Shown here piece after piece: positions 1-6,393 of a DNA stretch of 35,990 nucleotides (position 1 is the first letter of the stretch; the number at the start of each line of letters is the position of its first letter). A program made the position numbers and the translations under genes. Under the pieces are notes generated by a model, which saw nothing but the letters and a program-made list of their open reading frames with translations, was not told the origin of the DNA and did not search any database. Source of the stretch: a virus; IMG/VR virus record IMGVR_UViG_3300006100_000036, positions 1-35,990 of that record, one strand, 5' to 3'.

Positions 1-38
1 AAGTCGAGCCGGATGTAGGTGTGTGTGCAGTCGGTCAT
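1..38 (-). CDS. Partial small protein, N-terminal end, runs off the left edge
   Basis: An ATG at 38 overlaps the stop of the preceding gene as ATGA, the arrangement used through this operon. Twelve codons are visible, beginning Met-Thr-Asp-Cys-Thr-His, before the window ends. The Cys-x-His pair could be the first half of a zinc-binding site. The right edge of the window (35947-35990) ends a reading frame with Cys-Pro-Thr-Cys-Gly, which would be a matching second half if the molecule is circular. The function is unknown. The start is supported by the stop/start coupling. Confidence 0.5.
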   Translation of the reverse strand, partial: MTDCTHTYIRLD

Positions 39-250
39 TCCACCATCCATCCTTCGGCGGTCAGTTCGTCGGCGTGGACGTATAGCCCGTAAACGGCATC
101 GACGAGGTGGACGTAGTGAGCGACGAGAGTCCCGTCGTCGAAAAGACCGAAGAACTCCTCGCCATCCGGTCCTTTGTGGTCGGCGACCCAGAGGCGACGG
201 ATCGTCGTACCGTCCGGGCTCCTCAGTCCTAGAAAGTCCCAAACCATCAT
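35..250 (-). CDS. Hypothetical protein, 71 aa
   Basis: This short acidic protein starts at 250, where ATG overlaps the stop of the YqaJ-type exonuclease gene (ATGA). It is rich in aromatic and acidic residues (for example EEFFGLFDDGT near residue 31) and has no signal peptide, membrane segment or cysteine motif. I do not recognise a family. The strict coupling to the exonuclease suggests cotranslation and a role in the early, DNA-metabolism part of the phage programme. That role is inference from position only. Confidence 0.6.
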   Translation of the reverse strand: MMVWDFLGLRSPDGTTIRRLWVADHKGPDGEEFFGLFDDGTLVAHYVHLVDAVYGLYVHADELTAEGWMVE

Positions 251-1278
251 TCTCCCTTCACTCGTAGGACACGGTATCCCTTGCGCGTCTTCGTGAACTG
301 CGCGGCGAGTTCCGGATGCGCCTCTTGGAAAGCCTTGGCGTCGAACGTCTCGGAGTCCTTCGTGGCGCGGTAGGTAAAGAGCGTCGTGTCGCCGTGAGTC
401 ATCGACTCGGCCTCACCGATGGCGACCTCCAGACGCGCTCGCAGTTCCTTCACTGTCGACTCCGCCTGCTTCGCAGTGTCGACGGCCTTGACGTATGCCT
501 CGAAGGTCTCGACGAGAAAGTCGTCGGCCTCGACGGTGACGCCTTCCTGATGCCTCGGATACATCTTCGCAATCGTCTCGTGAGTCGAGTCGAGTCCGTC
601 GGTGTCTGGCTCCGTCCCTGAGACGACGAGCGACCAGAACTCAGAGACGCGCCGGGTGCATTCGTACATCTCCTGCGCGCCATAGAGCCGGCCACGGACG
701 ACGAGTCCCTCTCCAGCGATCAGAGCCGCGAAGACAACCGAGTCGTGTCCGATGACGGTCGCGTAGTGGAGCCCTTGTAGTTCGTAGTTGCGAGGGATGA
801 AGTCGTCCCTCCACGCCGCGAAGTTGCTCCGGCCCACGATGCCATTCGTCTTAATCTCCAGTATTGACGAGATGCCGAACGGCTCCTCCGTCTCGGTGTA
901 GAGGTTGACGCGGCCCTCCTCAAAGCCGTGAGGGTTGGCGTCCGAGATGTCAACGATGAAGAAGTCGACGTTGGCGAGCATCATCGGATGGCTCTTGGAG
1001 CGGAGCATCACCGGCCACTTCACGACGACCGCGTCGTACTCCTTTGCGAACTTGGCCGCCACCGCGTCTTCGAGAAAGTGTCCCCACTCCATCGCGTCGT
1101 TCGTCCGGTCCTCCCGGGCAACGCGTCCAGACTTCTCCGCCCAGAGTGAGTAGCGCGAGGTCCAAGGAGACTCGTTGTAGATGCTCGCGAGGTCGCTCCC
1201 TCCGATGCCAGTGGAGCGGAGTTCGAGCCACTCCTCGTTAGTCATTTGGTCAGTCCTTGCAATCACTTCGTACTTCAT
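247..1278 (-). CDS. YqaJ-type phage recombination exonuclease (PD-(D/E)XK fold)
   Basis: The 343-aa protein carries the YqaJ/lambda-exonuclease signature. There is a GIGGSDLASI motif with SPW near residues 24-39, then EWGHFLEDAVAAKF (64-77). VDFF with Asp105 and LEIKT with Glu141 and Lys143 give the metal-binding D...ExK core, and YELQGLHYA follows at 165-173. Enzymes of this family resect double-stranded ends and partner with a single-strand annealing protein; the Erf-like protein at 5117-5707 is the likely partner. The C-terminal part (about 255-295) looks helical or coiled-coil. The start ATG at 1278 overlaps the upstream stop by 4 nt. The family is clear from the motifs, while end-processing activity is inferred. 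Confidence 0.88.
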   Translation of the reverse strand: MKYEVIARTDQMTNEEWLELRSTGIGGSDLASIYNESPWTSRYSLWAEKSGRVAREDRTNDAMEWGHFLEDAVAAKFAKEYDAVVVKWPVMLRSKSHPMMLANVDFFIVDISDANPHGFEEGRVNLYTETEEPFGISSILEIKTNGIVGRSNFAAWRDDFIPRNYELQGLHYATVIGHDSVVFAALIAGEGLVVRGRLYGAQEMYECTRRVSEFWSLVVSGTEPDTDGLDSTHETIAKMYPRHQEGVTVEADDFLVETFEAYVKAVDTAKQAESTVKELRARLEVAIGEAESMTHGDTTLFTYRATKDSETFDAKAFQEAHPELAAQFTKTRKGYRVLRVKGE

Positions 1279-1604
1279 CGGGTCTCCCTCGTTGTAAAGA
1301 TGCCGGACAGTTCCGGCTCTTGGTCCATCAGTAGGCGCGCGTAGTAGGCGCGGTAGTCGTTATTTAACTTGAAGCCAGTGACATCAGTCGTCCGTTCGTA
1401 CCACTGCCAGCGCATCTGCTCAAAGAGCATCGCGATCCCGATGCGGTTGTGACCGCGTCGACGGAGCAGTAGAGCGAGGCGTCGTAGTTCCTCGTAGACG
1501 CGCGGGTTGGCGTCGTGGAACGCGCGGAAGCGTTCCGGAAGCGTCGAGCCAGCGGGGACCGCCGGTTCGATGAACTCCCATCCAGCGAGGTCGAGCAGAC
1601 TCAT
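1275..1604 (-). CDS. Conserved phage hypothetical protein, 109 aa
   Basis: This helical, Arg-rich protein contains FHDANPRVYEELRRLA, LFEQMRWQW and NNDYRAYYARLL, followed by a terminal PELSGIF. I recognise this pattern from small proteins that recur in phage recombination/replication blocks, but I know no established function. The ATG at 1604 overlaps the preceding stop as TGATG; a GTG one codon upstream (1607) is an alternative. It lies directly upstream of the YqaJ exonuclease and overlaps it by 4 nt, so an accessory role in recombination is plausible but is only a contextual guess. Confidence 0.65.
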   Translation of the reverse strand: MSLLDLAGWEFIEPAVPAGSTLPERFRAFHDANPRVYEELRRLALLLRRRGHNRIGIAMLFEQMRWQWYERTTDVTGFKLNNDYRAYYARLLMDQEPELSGIFTTRETR

Positions 1605-2170
1605 CACTCACCGTCCCAGTCTGGATAGAGCAGTTCTCCGAAGACAACCTGCTGGAGTAGACGGTCGGCCTCGCGGTCAGTCCAGAGACCGACCTCCAGC
1701 GCGTCGAGTCGGTCAGGCCAGTCGCGGACGAGGTCAGCGAGCGCCGACGCCAGTGTCTCGACAGTGATGCCTTTAATTTTGACGACCTCGCCGGTCGGCT
1801 TCTCTCCCCATACGGTCGCTGAGTGACCGGGACCGGACCAGAGGACCGGCCTCACGTTGATCCGCTTCCAGTGGATGTAGGTCTCGAAGTCTTCGAGGAA
1901 CACTGCGTTCCATAGTTCGGCCGCGCCGACCTTTAGGACGACGTCGACAGTGATTTGACTCACGTCGACGTCGTCCTCCACCTCCTCTAACTCCAGACGA
2001 CGGAGAGTCTCCGAGGCGTCAACAAGTTGACTGAGTGCGCGGTCGATACGACCAGACTCAATCAGAGTCAGCGAGGGACGTGTGTTCAGTTCTTCGAGAA
2101 CCTGATGGTATGAGGCGCTCGCTTCGTGATAGGCGTCGACGGCGGCCAGTAGTTCTGCTTTCGTCGCCAT
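1604..2170 (-). CDS. Hypothetical protein, 188 aa
   Basis: The N-terminal 60 residues look alpha-helical (AELLAAVDAYHEASASYHQVLEE-like, split here only in description), and a mixed alpha/beta region follows that is rich in Trp, Val and Asp. No cysteine pairs, membrane segments or catalytic motifs are visible, and I do not recognise the family. The ATG at 2170 shares one base with the preceding stop (TAATG). The gene is the second one downstream of promoter P1 and is followed by the 109-aa protein and the exonuclease, so it belongs to the early operon. Confidence 0.6.
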   Translation of the reverse strand: MATKAELLAAVDAYHEASASYHQVLEELNTRPSLTLIESGRIDRALSQLVDASETLRRLELEEVEDDVDVSQITVDVVLKVGAAELWNAVFLEDFETYIHWKRINVRPVLWSGPGHSATVWGEKPTGEVVKIKGITVETLASALADLVRDWPDRLDALEVGLWTDREADRLLQQVVFGELLYPDWDGE

Positions 2171-2388
2171 TACGCCTCCTCCGTCACATAGGACTTTGCC
2201 TCGGCAAGCGTGTCGAAGTCGCAGACTGGTTCAGGTCCGCATCCGGACGAGTAGTCGGAGACGACGTAGTAGAACCGGCCGCCGACTTCCCAGCGTTCCC
2301 GGTGGATACCAAGACCGCTGTAGTTGCTCGGATACCACGCCAGTCGGTTCTCGGCGTTCGTGGTCTTGGTGAAAGTTACTGCGTTCAT
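2170..2388 (-). CDS. Small P1-headed protein, 72 aa, hypothetical
   Basis: This is the first gene of the P1 transcription unit. It starts at 2388, seven bases after a strong GGAGGA ribosome binding site. It begins Met-Asn-Ala-Val, as does the first gene behind P2; the first gene behind P3 begins Met-Asp-Ala-Val. The rest of the three proteins is not obviously similar, so the shared start probably belongs to the conserved leader. The body is aromatic-rich (WEVGGRFYYVVSDYSSG near residue 34), which suggests a small beta-sheet protein. The function is unknown. Confidence 0.65.
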   Translation of the reverse strand: MNAVTFTKTTNAENRLAWYPSNYSGLGIHRERWEVGGRFYYVVSDYSSGCGPEPVCDFDTLAEAKSYVTEEA

Positions 2389-2475
2389 CGGTACTTCCTC
2401 CTCGCCGAGTTACTGCGCTTCGCTCGACTCCTTCACAATACAGAGTGACCGCGACGCGGTCAACCTTTTCTAGTT
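2389..2475 (-). promoter_or_regulatory. Promoter P1 with palindromic operator and conserved leader (copy 1 of 3)
   Basis: On the minus strand a -35 box TTGACC (2458-2463) and a -10 box TATTGT (2435-2440) are separated by exactly 17 bases. A perfect 7-1-7 inverted repeat, GACCGCG-T-CGCGGTC, starts inside the -35 box and fills most of the spacer. The element GAGCGAAGCGCAGTA lies in the leader, followed by GGAGGA and the start codon. The same arrangement recurs at P2 and P3. Sigma-70-like function is inferred from consensus, and the palindrome is a candidate repressor or activator site. Confidence 0.85.
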
Positions 2476-2826
2476 CTTTATTTTTGCGGAGTCTCTCGTG
2501 AGGATTTTGAGGAGGTCGTCCCAGTCAGAGGGACGCCAGACATACACCTCGGCCGGCAGTAGTCGCATTTCGTCGAGGACTACGATCTGCGCTGGTGACA
2601 GTCGGCCCTTCTCTCGTTTGAGTTCCGCGAAGATGAGTCGGCTCCCTCTCCAGAGTGTGAGGTCGGGATACCCGGCGAGGGTCGCGCGTCGGGAGTCGGG
2701 GATGGCGTAGACCTTCCAGTGATTGATACGGGCCGCGTGTACGACCCGTTCTTGGAACTCCCGCTCCGACTCCAGAGACCGGAGGTCCTGAGCGGTGAGG
2801 AGACTAGGAGAAGTCTTCTTCGGCAT
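2470..2826 (-). CDS. VRR-NUC domain nuclease
   Basis: The 118-aa protein matches small phage VRR-NUC (PD-(D/E)XK) nucleases in length and motifs. These are SEREFQERVV (20-29), AIPDSRR (41-47), GYPDLTLWR with Asp55 (52-60), FAELKRE with Glu68 and Lys70 (66-72), and WRPSDWDDL near the C-terminus. Asp55, Glu68 and Lys70 form the expected metal-binding core. Family members include structure-specific or junction-processing nucleases, so a role in replication or recombination intermediates is likely. I chose the ATG at 2826 because the family domain begins there and the upstream extension is low-quality sequence. It overlaps the HNH gene by 23 nt. Confidence 0.85.
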   Translation of the reverse strand: MPKKTSPSLLTAQDLRSLESEREFQERVVHAARINHWKVYAIPDSRRATLAGYPDLTLWRGSRLIFAELKREKGRLSPAQIVVLDEMRLLPAEVYVWRPSDWDDLLKILTRDSAKIKN

Positions 2827-3187
2827 TTTGGAGGATCGGGTCGGTGCCGTAGAGCCACGCCTCACGAGCGCGCTCGGCGGCTCGCATCTCGGCTGGCCCG
2901 TCCCACGCGTGGACAACGTACCCATGTTCGAGAGCCCACTGAGGGTTCTCCGTGATCCAGCGGTGGCAACCACGACAGAGAGCGAGACAGTTGTCGTCGT
3001 CGAGGATGGAGCCTCCCCGGGCGCGAGTCTTAATCTCGTGGACGTCGGTCGCGTGATACGAGCAGAACGGCTCGATGGTCGCTTGGCATCGTGGCGAGCG
3101 GTCGAGGACTCGGAGCCGTAGAGACGCGCGGTCGTTTTTCATCCCGGCGCGCTTTTTCGAGACGGGGTTGATGCGGCTCCGCTTCAT
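2804..3187 (-). CDS. HNH endonuclease-like protein
   Basis: This is a 127-aa protein with a basic N-terminus (MKRSRINPVSKKRAG) and an HNH core: DVHEIKTRARGG, then DDDNCLALCRGCHRWI and a terminal helix. The cysteines before and within the core (CQATIEPFC and CRGCH) fit the zinc-stabilised HNH type. Proteins of this kind in phages are free-standing homing endonucleases, packaging-associated nicking enzymes or NinG-like recombination nucleases. The position next to VRR-NUC, far from the terminase, favours a replication/recombination role. The ATG at 3187 overlaps the preceding gene by 4 nt; a longer upstream frame is rejected as a shadow. Confidence 0.82.
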   Translation of the reverse strand: MKRSRINPVSKKRAGMKNDRASLRLRVLDRSPRCQATIEPFCSYHATDVHEIKTRARGGSILDDDNCLALCRGCHRWITENPQWALEHGYVVHAWDGPAEMRAAERAREAWLYGTDPILQNAEEDFS

Positions 3188-3561
3188 GGCAGGTCCGGTA
3201 CTTCGACGGCCGGCCACTTGTTCCGCTTCTCGAAGGTCTCGACGCTCCGCTCGACGCAGGTGCCGCAGAGGTGCGGGTGCGCGTTCCAGTACGACTCGTA
3301 GCGCCGCATCGACCAGACTCCACAACCCTCGCAGAAGCCCGGGAGGAGAGTCCGTACCTCGTCGTAGTGTTCCTCGATGGCGAAGCGGACACTCTCCGGA
3401 GGGATAGGCGAGACGTTGAGTTCATTGTCACTGCGCTTCCAAAAGACCGAGCAGTCGAACTCTTGGAGTGAGATCAGGACTCGGACGAGGGAGCAGAGGG
3501 GAGCGTCGGGAGAGTCTTGCTGACGGATGCCGAGGGAGTCCACGGAGACATCGTATGTCAC
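3184..3561 (-). CDS. Hypothetical protein with a CxxC...CxxC zinc motif, 125 aa
   Basis: The start is GTG at 3561, overlapping the initiator-like gene's stop as GTGA. The C-terminal half carries CEGC and CGTC about 20 residues apart, with several aromatics between them, consistent with a zinc ribbon. The N-terminal half has no recognisable motif. It is coupled at both ends (initiator-like gene upstream, HNH protein downstream), so it probably works with DNA, but I cannot name a family. Confidence 0.6.
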   Translation of the reverse strand: MTYDVSVDSLGIRQQDSPDAPLCSLVRVLISLQEFDCSVFWKRSDNELNVSPIPPESVRFAIEEHYDEVRTLLPGFCEGCGVWSMRRYESYWNAHPHLCGTCVERSVETFEKRNKWPAVEVPDLP

Positions 3562-4037
3562 TTGGCGGATGTCTGCCGGAGTGTCTGCCGGATGTTCTGG
3601 AGAGCGACGACGCGAGCATTTTCTGAACTGTCGTCGGTCGTTTGTTTAATATCAGGGTTCTTTATAGTTAGGGGGTCGTGGCTGTCCGCCCATTGTGTCG
3701 CAGATGTCCGCCCAAACGGACCAGATGTCCGCCCATCTTTCTCTTTGACCGGACGAGGTGTCCGCCCATAACCATCAGGAGGACCCGGGAAGTAGTAGAC
3801 GGTACACCTCCCTCGACCGGCTGGACGCTCCACTCGGATCACTCCCAAATCGACCAGTTCGCGCAGACACCTCCGGACGTGACGAACGGACAGTCCCGTC
3901 TTCTCGGAGAGAAACTCCTGCGACGGCCGCGCCTCATGGCCGTCGTCGTGCGCGTGGTCAGCAAGCGCGACCGCGACGTATTTAGTCGTCGGAGCGAGGT
4001 CGAGGCTCCAGACGTAGTTCTGAACGTAGATTGACAT
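3558..4037 (-). CDS. Winged-helix replication initiator-like protein
   Basis: The N-terminal 85 residues follow the helix-turn-helix pattern of phage and plasmid initiators (HTH_36/lambda O N-terminal type). They show TTKYVAVALADHAHDDG, then PSQEFLSEKTGLSVRHVRR and a LVDLGVIRVER wing. The C-terminal 75 residues are low-complexity, with repeated GRT and RQT units encoded by repeated DNA (see the repeats at 3683-3768 and 3570-3592). The start ATG at 4037 has GGAG upstream and sits 56 nt inside the WhiB gene. I infer that it binds the repeats in its own gene to open an origin. A transcriptional regulator is the main alternative. Confidence 0.7.
   Translation of the reverse strand: MSIYVQNYVWSLDLAPTTKYVAVALADHAHDDGHEARPSQEFLSEKTGLSVRHVRRCLRELVDLGVIRVERPAGRGRCTVYYFPGPPDGYGRTPRPVKEKDGRTSGPFGRTSATQWADSHDPLTIKNPDIKQTTDDSSENARVVALQNIRQTLRQTSAK
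3570..3592 (+). repeat. Tandem TGTCTGCCGGA repeat
   Basis: Two perfect copies of TGTCTGCCGGA (3570-3580 and 3582-3592) are spaced 12 bases apart at the 3' end of the initiator-like gene, and a partial third copy follows. They encode the RQT units at the protein C-terminus. They may simply reflect amino acid repetition, or may form part of the same origin region as the TGTCCGCCCA repeats upstream. Confidence 0.6.
3633..3768 (+). repeat. Iteron-like direct repeats plus AT-rich tract, candidate replication origin
   Basis: Four perfect copies of the decamer TGTCCGCCCA lie at 3683-3692, 3705-3714, 3726-3735 and 3759-3768, with start-to-start spacings of 22, 21 and 33 bases. These are close to two, two and three helical turns. 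Three copies are read as Gly-Arg-Thr, but the leftmost is in another frame (Trp-Ala-Asp-Ser), so DNA identity rather than protein sequence seems to be conserved. An unusually AT-rich stretch (3640-3672) adjoins the array. Iterons inside the initiator gene next to an AT-rich region are the known lambda-O arrangement. Origin function here is inference. Confidence 0.65.
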
Positions 4038-4317
4038 AGGTCTCCATCGGCGAGTCGCGTTGTCGTAGGTTGGCGCGCTCCAGAGTCATCCCAAGCGCCT
4101 CCCGGATAAGTCGGCGCTCCTTCGCGGTCGTACCGGCCCAGTAGCCGTAGTCCTCGTATTGGAGCGCGTATGTGTAGCATTCGAGGCCGACTGGACACCG
4201 CGAGCATAGTTCTATCGCTCGCGGTGGCAGAGGCGTCCGTCCGTCCTCGTGAGCGAAGTAGGTGTCCTTCGGCTCATCACGACAAGCGGCGCTCTTTGTC
4301 CAGTCGTCCGTCTTCAT
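3982..4317 (-). CDS. WhiB-family iron-sulfur transcriptional regulator
   Basis: The 111-aa protein has the four conserved cysteines Cys12, Cys38, Cys41 and Cys47 (as AACRD and CSRCPVGLEC), which ligate a [4Fe-4S] cluster. The GYWAG turn at 58-62 is followed by the basic segment KERRLIRE. WhiB-like proteins act with the host primary sigma factor and are restricted to Actinomycetota and their phages, so this gene is the best host indicator in the window. Phage WhiB proteins can repress or reprogramme host genes; the three sigma-70-like phage promoters are possible targets, though that is speculation. The start ATG overlaps the preceding stop by 4 nt. Confidence 0.92.
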   Translation of the reverse strand: MKTDDWTKSAACRDEPKDTYFAHEDGRTPLPPRAIELCSRCPVGLECYTYALQYEDYGYWAGTTAKERRLIREALGMTLERANLRQRDSPMETYVNLRSELRLEPRPRSDD

Positions 4318-4568
4318 CGAACCTTGCGACGAGCCGCTCGGTTAGGAGCCACCGGACGCTTCTGAGTGAGGTCCACGATCATCGCATACGCCTCAAAGAG
4401 AGCGAGTTGGAGCAGTTGCGGCTTCGTGAGGTCGCCGACCTGACAGTCGCCCTTTCCTCCGAAGATACGCTCCGCCTCGTCTGCGGTGATGACCGTCTCC
4501 TTGCCGACCTTCTCGACCATCTCGTCGAGGAGCGCGAGGGTAATGACTCCGTATGTAGAGGCGGCCAT
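4314..4568 (-). CDS. Hypothetical helical protein, 84 aa
   Basis: This mostly helical protein has a hydrophobic first third (TYGVITLALLDEMVEKVG) and a strongly basic tail (NRAARRKVR). No cysteines or catalytic motifs are visible. Its ATG at 4568 shares a base with the SSB stop (TAATG), and its own stop overlaps the WhiB start, so it is translationally locked between the two. I do not recognise a family. The basic tail would fit nucleic-acid binding. Confidence 0.6.
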   Translation of the reverse strand: MAASTYGVITLALLDEMVEKVGKETVITADEAERIFGGKGDCQVGDLTKPQLLQLALFEAYAMIVDLTQKRPVAPNRAARRKVR

Positions 4569-4981
4569 TAGAACGGCTCCTCGTGAGGGTGGTAGTCAGC
4601 GTTCGCTCCCTGACGGCCCGGGATGGAGTGCGCCGTCCGCTGGACAGTCGCGACGGCGAAGCGGAGGTCGGGTCCGATGGACTCCACCTTCAGTTCGATG
4701 ACTGATCGCTTCTCTCCTTCGGGAGTCTCCCACGACCGTTGCTCAAAGTTGCCAGCGACGACGACGCGGTCGCCCTTGCGGAGCGAGTCCGCGATGTTCT
4801 TGGCGATGTCTCCAATGGCGTCGCAGTCGAAATATGACGTCTTCTCCTTTGGGTTGCCCTGACGGTCCGTCCACTTCTCGTTCACGGCGACGCTGAACCG
4901 GACGGTCGCGCTCCCGTTCTGGAGGAACTTGAGTTCCGGGTCCCTCGTGAGGTTGCCGGTGATGTTCGTACTACTTTTCAT
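4568..4981 (-). CDS. ssb: Single-stranded DNA-binding protein
   Basis: The 137-aa protein is a typical bacterial-type SSB. The OB-fold segments are clear: NITGNLTRDPELKFL (6-20), VRFSVAVNEKW, SYFDCDAIGDIAKNIADSL and GDRVVVAGNFEQRSW. A short linker ends in the acidic, hydrophobic tip HEEPF, the protein-interaction tail equivalent of DDDIPF. It coats single strands during replication and recombination and would cooperate with the Erf-like protein and the exonuclease. The start ATG at 4981 overlaps the newly noticed ribbon-helix-helix gene by 11 nt. Confidence 0.93.
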   Translation of the reverse strand: MKSSTNITGNLTRDPELKFLQNGSATVRFSVAVNEKWTDRQGNPKEKTSYFDCDAIGDIAKNIADSLRKGDRVVVAGNFEQRSWETPEGEKRSVIELKVESIGPDLRFAVATVQRTAHSIPGRQGANADYHPHEEPF

Positions 4982-5117
4982 TTTTGCTCCTAGTCAACTC
5001 GTTAAGTATTGCTTGTCTTGTAAATGCTGATTGTGATAGTCCGCGAGCGCGGGATACGTCTCGCAGTTCGGCCGCGATCTCTGCCGGAAGAATGACCTCC
5101 ACGATTACGGCGTCCAC
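4971..5117 (-). CDS. Small ribbon-helix-helix (CopG/Arc-like) DNA-binding protein, 48 aa
   Basis: This short gene fills the apparent gap between Erf and SSB. It starts with GTG at 5117, sharing a base with the Erf stop (TAGTG), has GGGAG seven bases upstream, and ends inside ssb. The product has the ribbon-helix-helix layout: a beta strand VIVEVILP (residues 4-11), helix A AEIAAELRDVSRARG (12-26) and helix B SQSAFTRQAILNELTRSK (28-45). Such dimers bind short operator repeats. It is a candidate for binding the palindromes in P1-P3, which is inference. Its last 20 codons are more AT-rich than those of neighbouring genes. Confidence 0.78.
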   Translation of the reverse strand: MDAVIVEVILPAEIAAELRDVSRARGLSQSAFTRQAILNELTRSKNEK

Positions 5118-5707
5118 TACCGGACTCCCTCAAACCCGAGGAGGCTCTTGACGTCGTCGATTTGCGCGTCAGTCAGTTCCGCCAGCGAGCCGAGGTTCTC
5201 GATGCCAGTCGCGCGGACGACGATGGCCTTCCGCTCCGCAGAGTCCGAGGAGAAGTCGTTGAGGAGTCGTTTGAGGTCCGTCAGAGCCGGACGCTCCGTC
5301 GACTCGCGCTCGGCGACCACCGCTTGCTTGATGGCCTGAACCACCTTCGCCCCGTCAGTCTGCCGATTGCGCACCTCCTCGGTCGATGCGATGCCCTTGC
5401 GTGTGTCGACCGCGAGCGCGGCCACCATCGCTCGACCCCATGCGGCCGTCTCTGCGTTCTGTACCTCACTGTCCCGAGTGAACTGAGTCGGACCCGGTAC
5501 GGGCTCCCACGCCGTACCGATGCCGGGACGCTCGTCGTCCGGAGCGCGGTACGCGGCCGCCGTGTAGACGACCCACGACTTGCCACCGAACTCGATGAAC
5601 TTGAGGTCTAGTTGCTGGAGTGATCCGGTCGGGTACTTCTCTCGGAACTCGACGATGCGAGTCGCGACGTCGATGTAGTCCAGTGGACCCTTGTAGTTGT
5701 TTGCCAT
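5117..5707 (-). CDS. Erf-like single-strand annealing recombinase
   Basis: The 196-aa protein has the pattern of Erf-like phage annealing proteins from actinophages. This includes DVATRIVEFREKYP, VVYTAAAYRAPDDERPG, GTAWEPVPG, the core NAETAAWGRAMVAALAVD (108-125 or so) and GIASTEEVRNR. The C-terminal third is helical. These proteins anneal complementary single strands exposed by an exonuclease, here probably the YqaJ-type enzyme, with SSB nearby. I place the start at the ATG at 5707, eight bases after GGGAG, because the ATG at 5713 leaves no spacing. The remaining doubt is whether it belongs to Erf or to a neighbouring annealing family. Confidence 0.75.
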   Translation of the reverse strand: MANNYKGPLDYIDVATRIVEFREKYPTGSLQQLDLKFIEFGGKSWVVYTAAAYRAPDDERPGIGTAWEPVPGPTQFTRDSEVQNAETAAWGRAMVAALAVDTRKGIASTEEVRNRQTDGAKVVQAIKQAVVAERESTERPALTDLKRLLNDFSSDSAERKAIVVRATGIENLGSLAELTDAQIDDVKSLLGFEGVR

Positions 5708-5720
5708 TTTCATCTCTCCC

Positions 5721-5903
5721 TTAGTTAATTCCTAGTGCCTTGCACCATTTCTCCACGACAGTCCTCCCGACTGGCGTTCCCGTCGCTGAGATTTTCTCCG
5801 CGATCTTCCTATACGACTCGCCGTTCGCGCGGCTCATACGCAGAACTCGACGCAGGGACCTCCCCATTTCGATGTTCTTTAGTTCGTACAGGTGAGTATT
5901 CAT
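5721..5903 (-). CDS. Small helix-turn-helix protein, 60 aa
   Basis: The C-terminal two thirds read as a recombinase/resolvase-type helix-turn-helix. SYRKIAEKISATGTPV is followed by the recognition helix GRTVVEKWCKALG, and a basic segment (GRSLRRVLRMSRANG) precedes it. There is no catalytic domain, so it is likely a small DNA-binding regulator rather than an invertase. The ATG at 5903 overlaps the preceding stop by 4 nt (ATGA). Its place directly before the Erf-like gene suggests regulation of the early operon, although this is only contextual. Confidence 0.6.
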   Translation of the reverse strand: MNTHLYELKNIEMGRSLRRVLRMSRANGESYRKIAEKISATGTPVGRTVVEKWCKALGIN

Positions 5904-6199
5904 CGACTCATCCTCTCCGCCACGGCGACCAGCGCCGGGACAGTCTCCTCGACTCCGCTGAAAGTCTCCGACCAGATGCTCAGGTCTTTCAGCGCGTCCT
6001 CCTCAAACTCGTAGACGTCGGACCAGTCTGCGACGAGACCTCCATCACGGACCGCGGCGACGCCGAAGGCGTAGTCATCGGTGGCAGTACGACGAGCGAG
6101 GACGGCCGAGACGTGACTCTCACCGATGCGAGCCCGATACACCTTGACAGTCCGACCGGCCTCGCTCGTTATGTCCTTGACGACGTAGATCACCGCCAC
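5900..6199 (-). CDS. Hypothetical protein, 99 aa
   Basis: A mixed alpha/beta protein begins with a beta-rich segment (VIYVVKDITSEAG, TVKVYRARIGE) and ends in a helix (EETVPALVAVAERMSR). I do not recognise a family. I take the GTG at 6199 because GGGGAG lies seven bases upstream; a second GTG at 6193 overlapping the previous stop as GTGA is an alternative. It is part of the tightly coupled P2 operon. Confidence 0.55.
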   Translation of the reverse strand: MAVIYVVKDITSEAGRTVKVYRARIGESHVSAVLARRTATDDYAFGVAAVRDGGLVADWSDVYEFEEDALKDLSIWSETFSGVEETVPALVAVAERMSR

Positions 6200-6393
6200 G
6201 GTTCAACTCCCCGAACGGATGCCTCGAAGTCTTTGACGGCCTTCTGGACATCGTCGCCGATGGCCCGCATCTCGCGAGCGATACTTGCGATACGGTCGAC
6301 GTTCTCCTCCTCCGCCGCTATTTCCAGAAACCGACCCAGCGAGTCGAGTTCCTTCATCGCGTAGATCACCACGCGCTCTAGTTCTTCATTCAT
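6190..6393 (-). CDS. Hypothetical helical protein, 67 aa
   Basis: The protein is almost entirely alpha-helical and acidic, with heptad-like spacing (LGRFLEIAAEEENVDRIASI and IGDDVQKAVKDFEAS), suggesting a small coiled-coil or helical bundle. The ATG at 6393 follows AAAGGGAG and overlaps the previous stop by 4 nt. No family is recognised. Confidence 0.55.
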   Translation of the reverse strand: MNEELERVVIYAMKELDSLGRFLEIAAEEENVDRIASIAREMRAIGDDVQKAVKDFEASVRGVEPWR

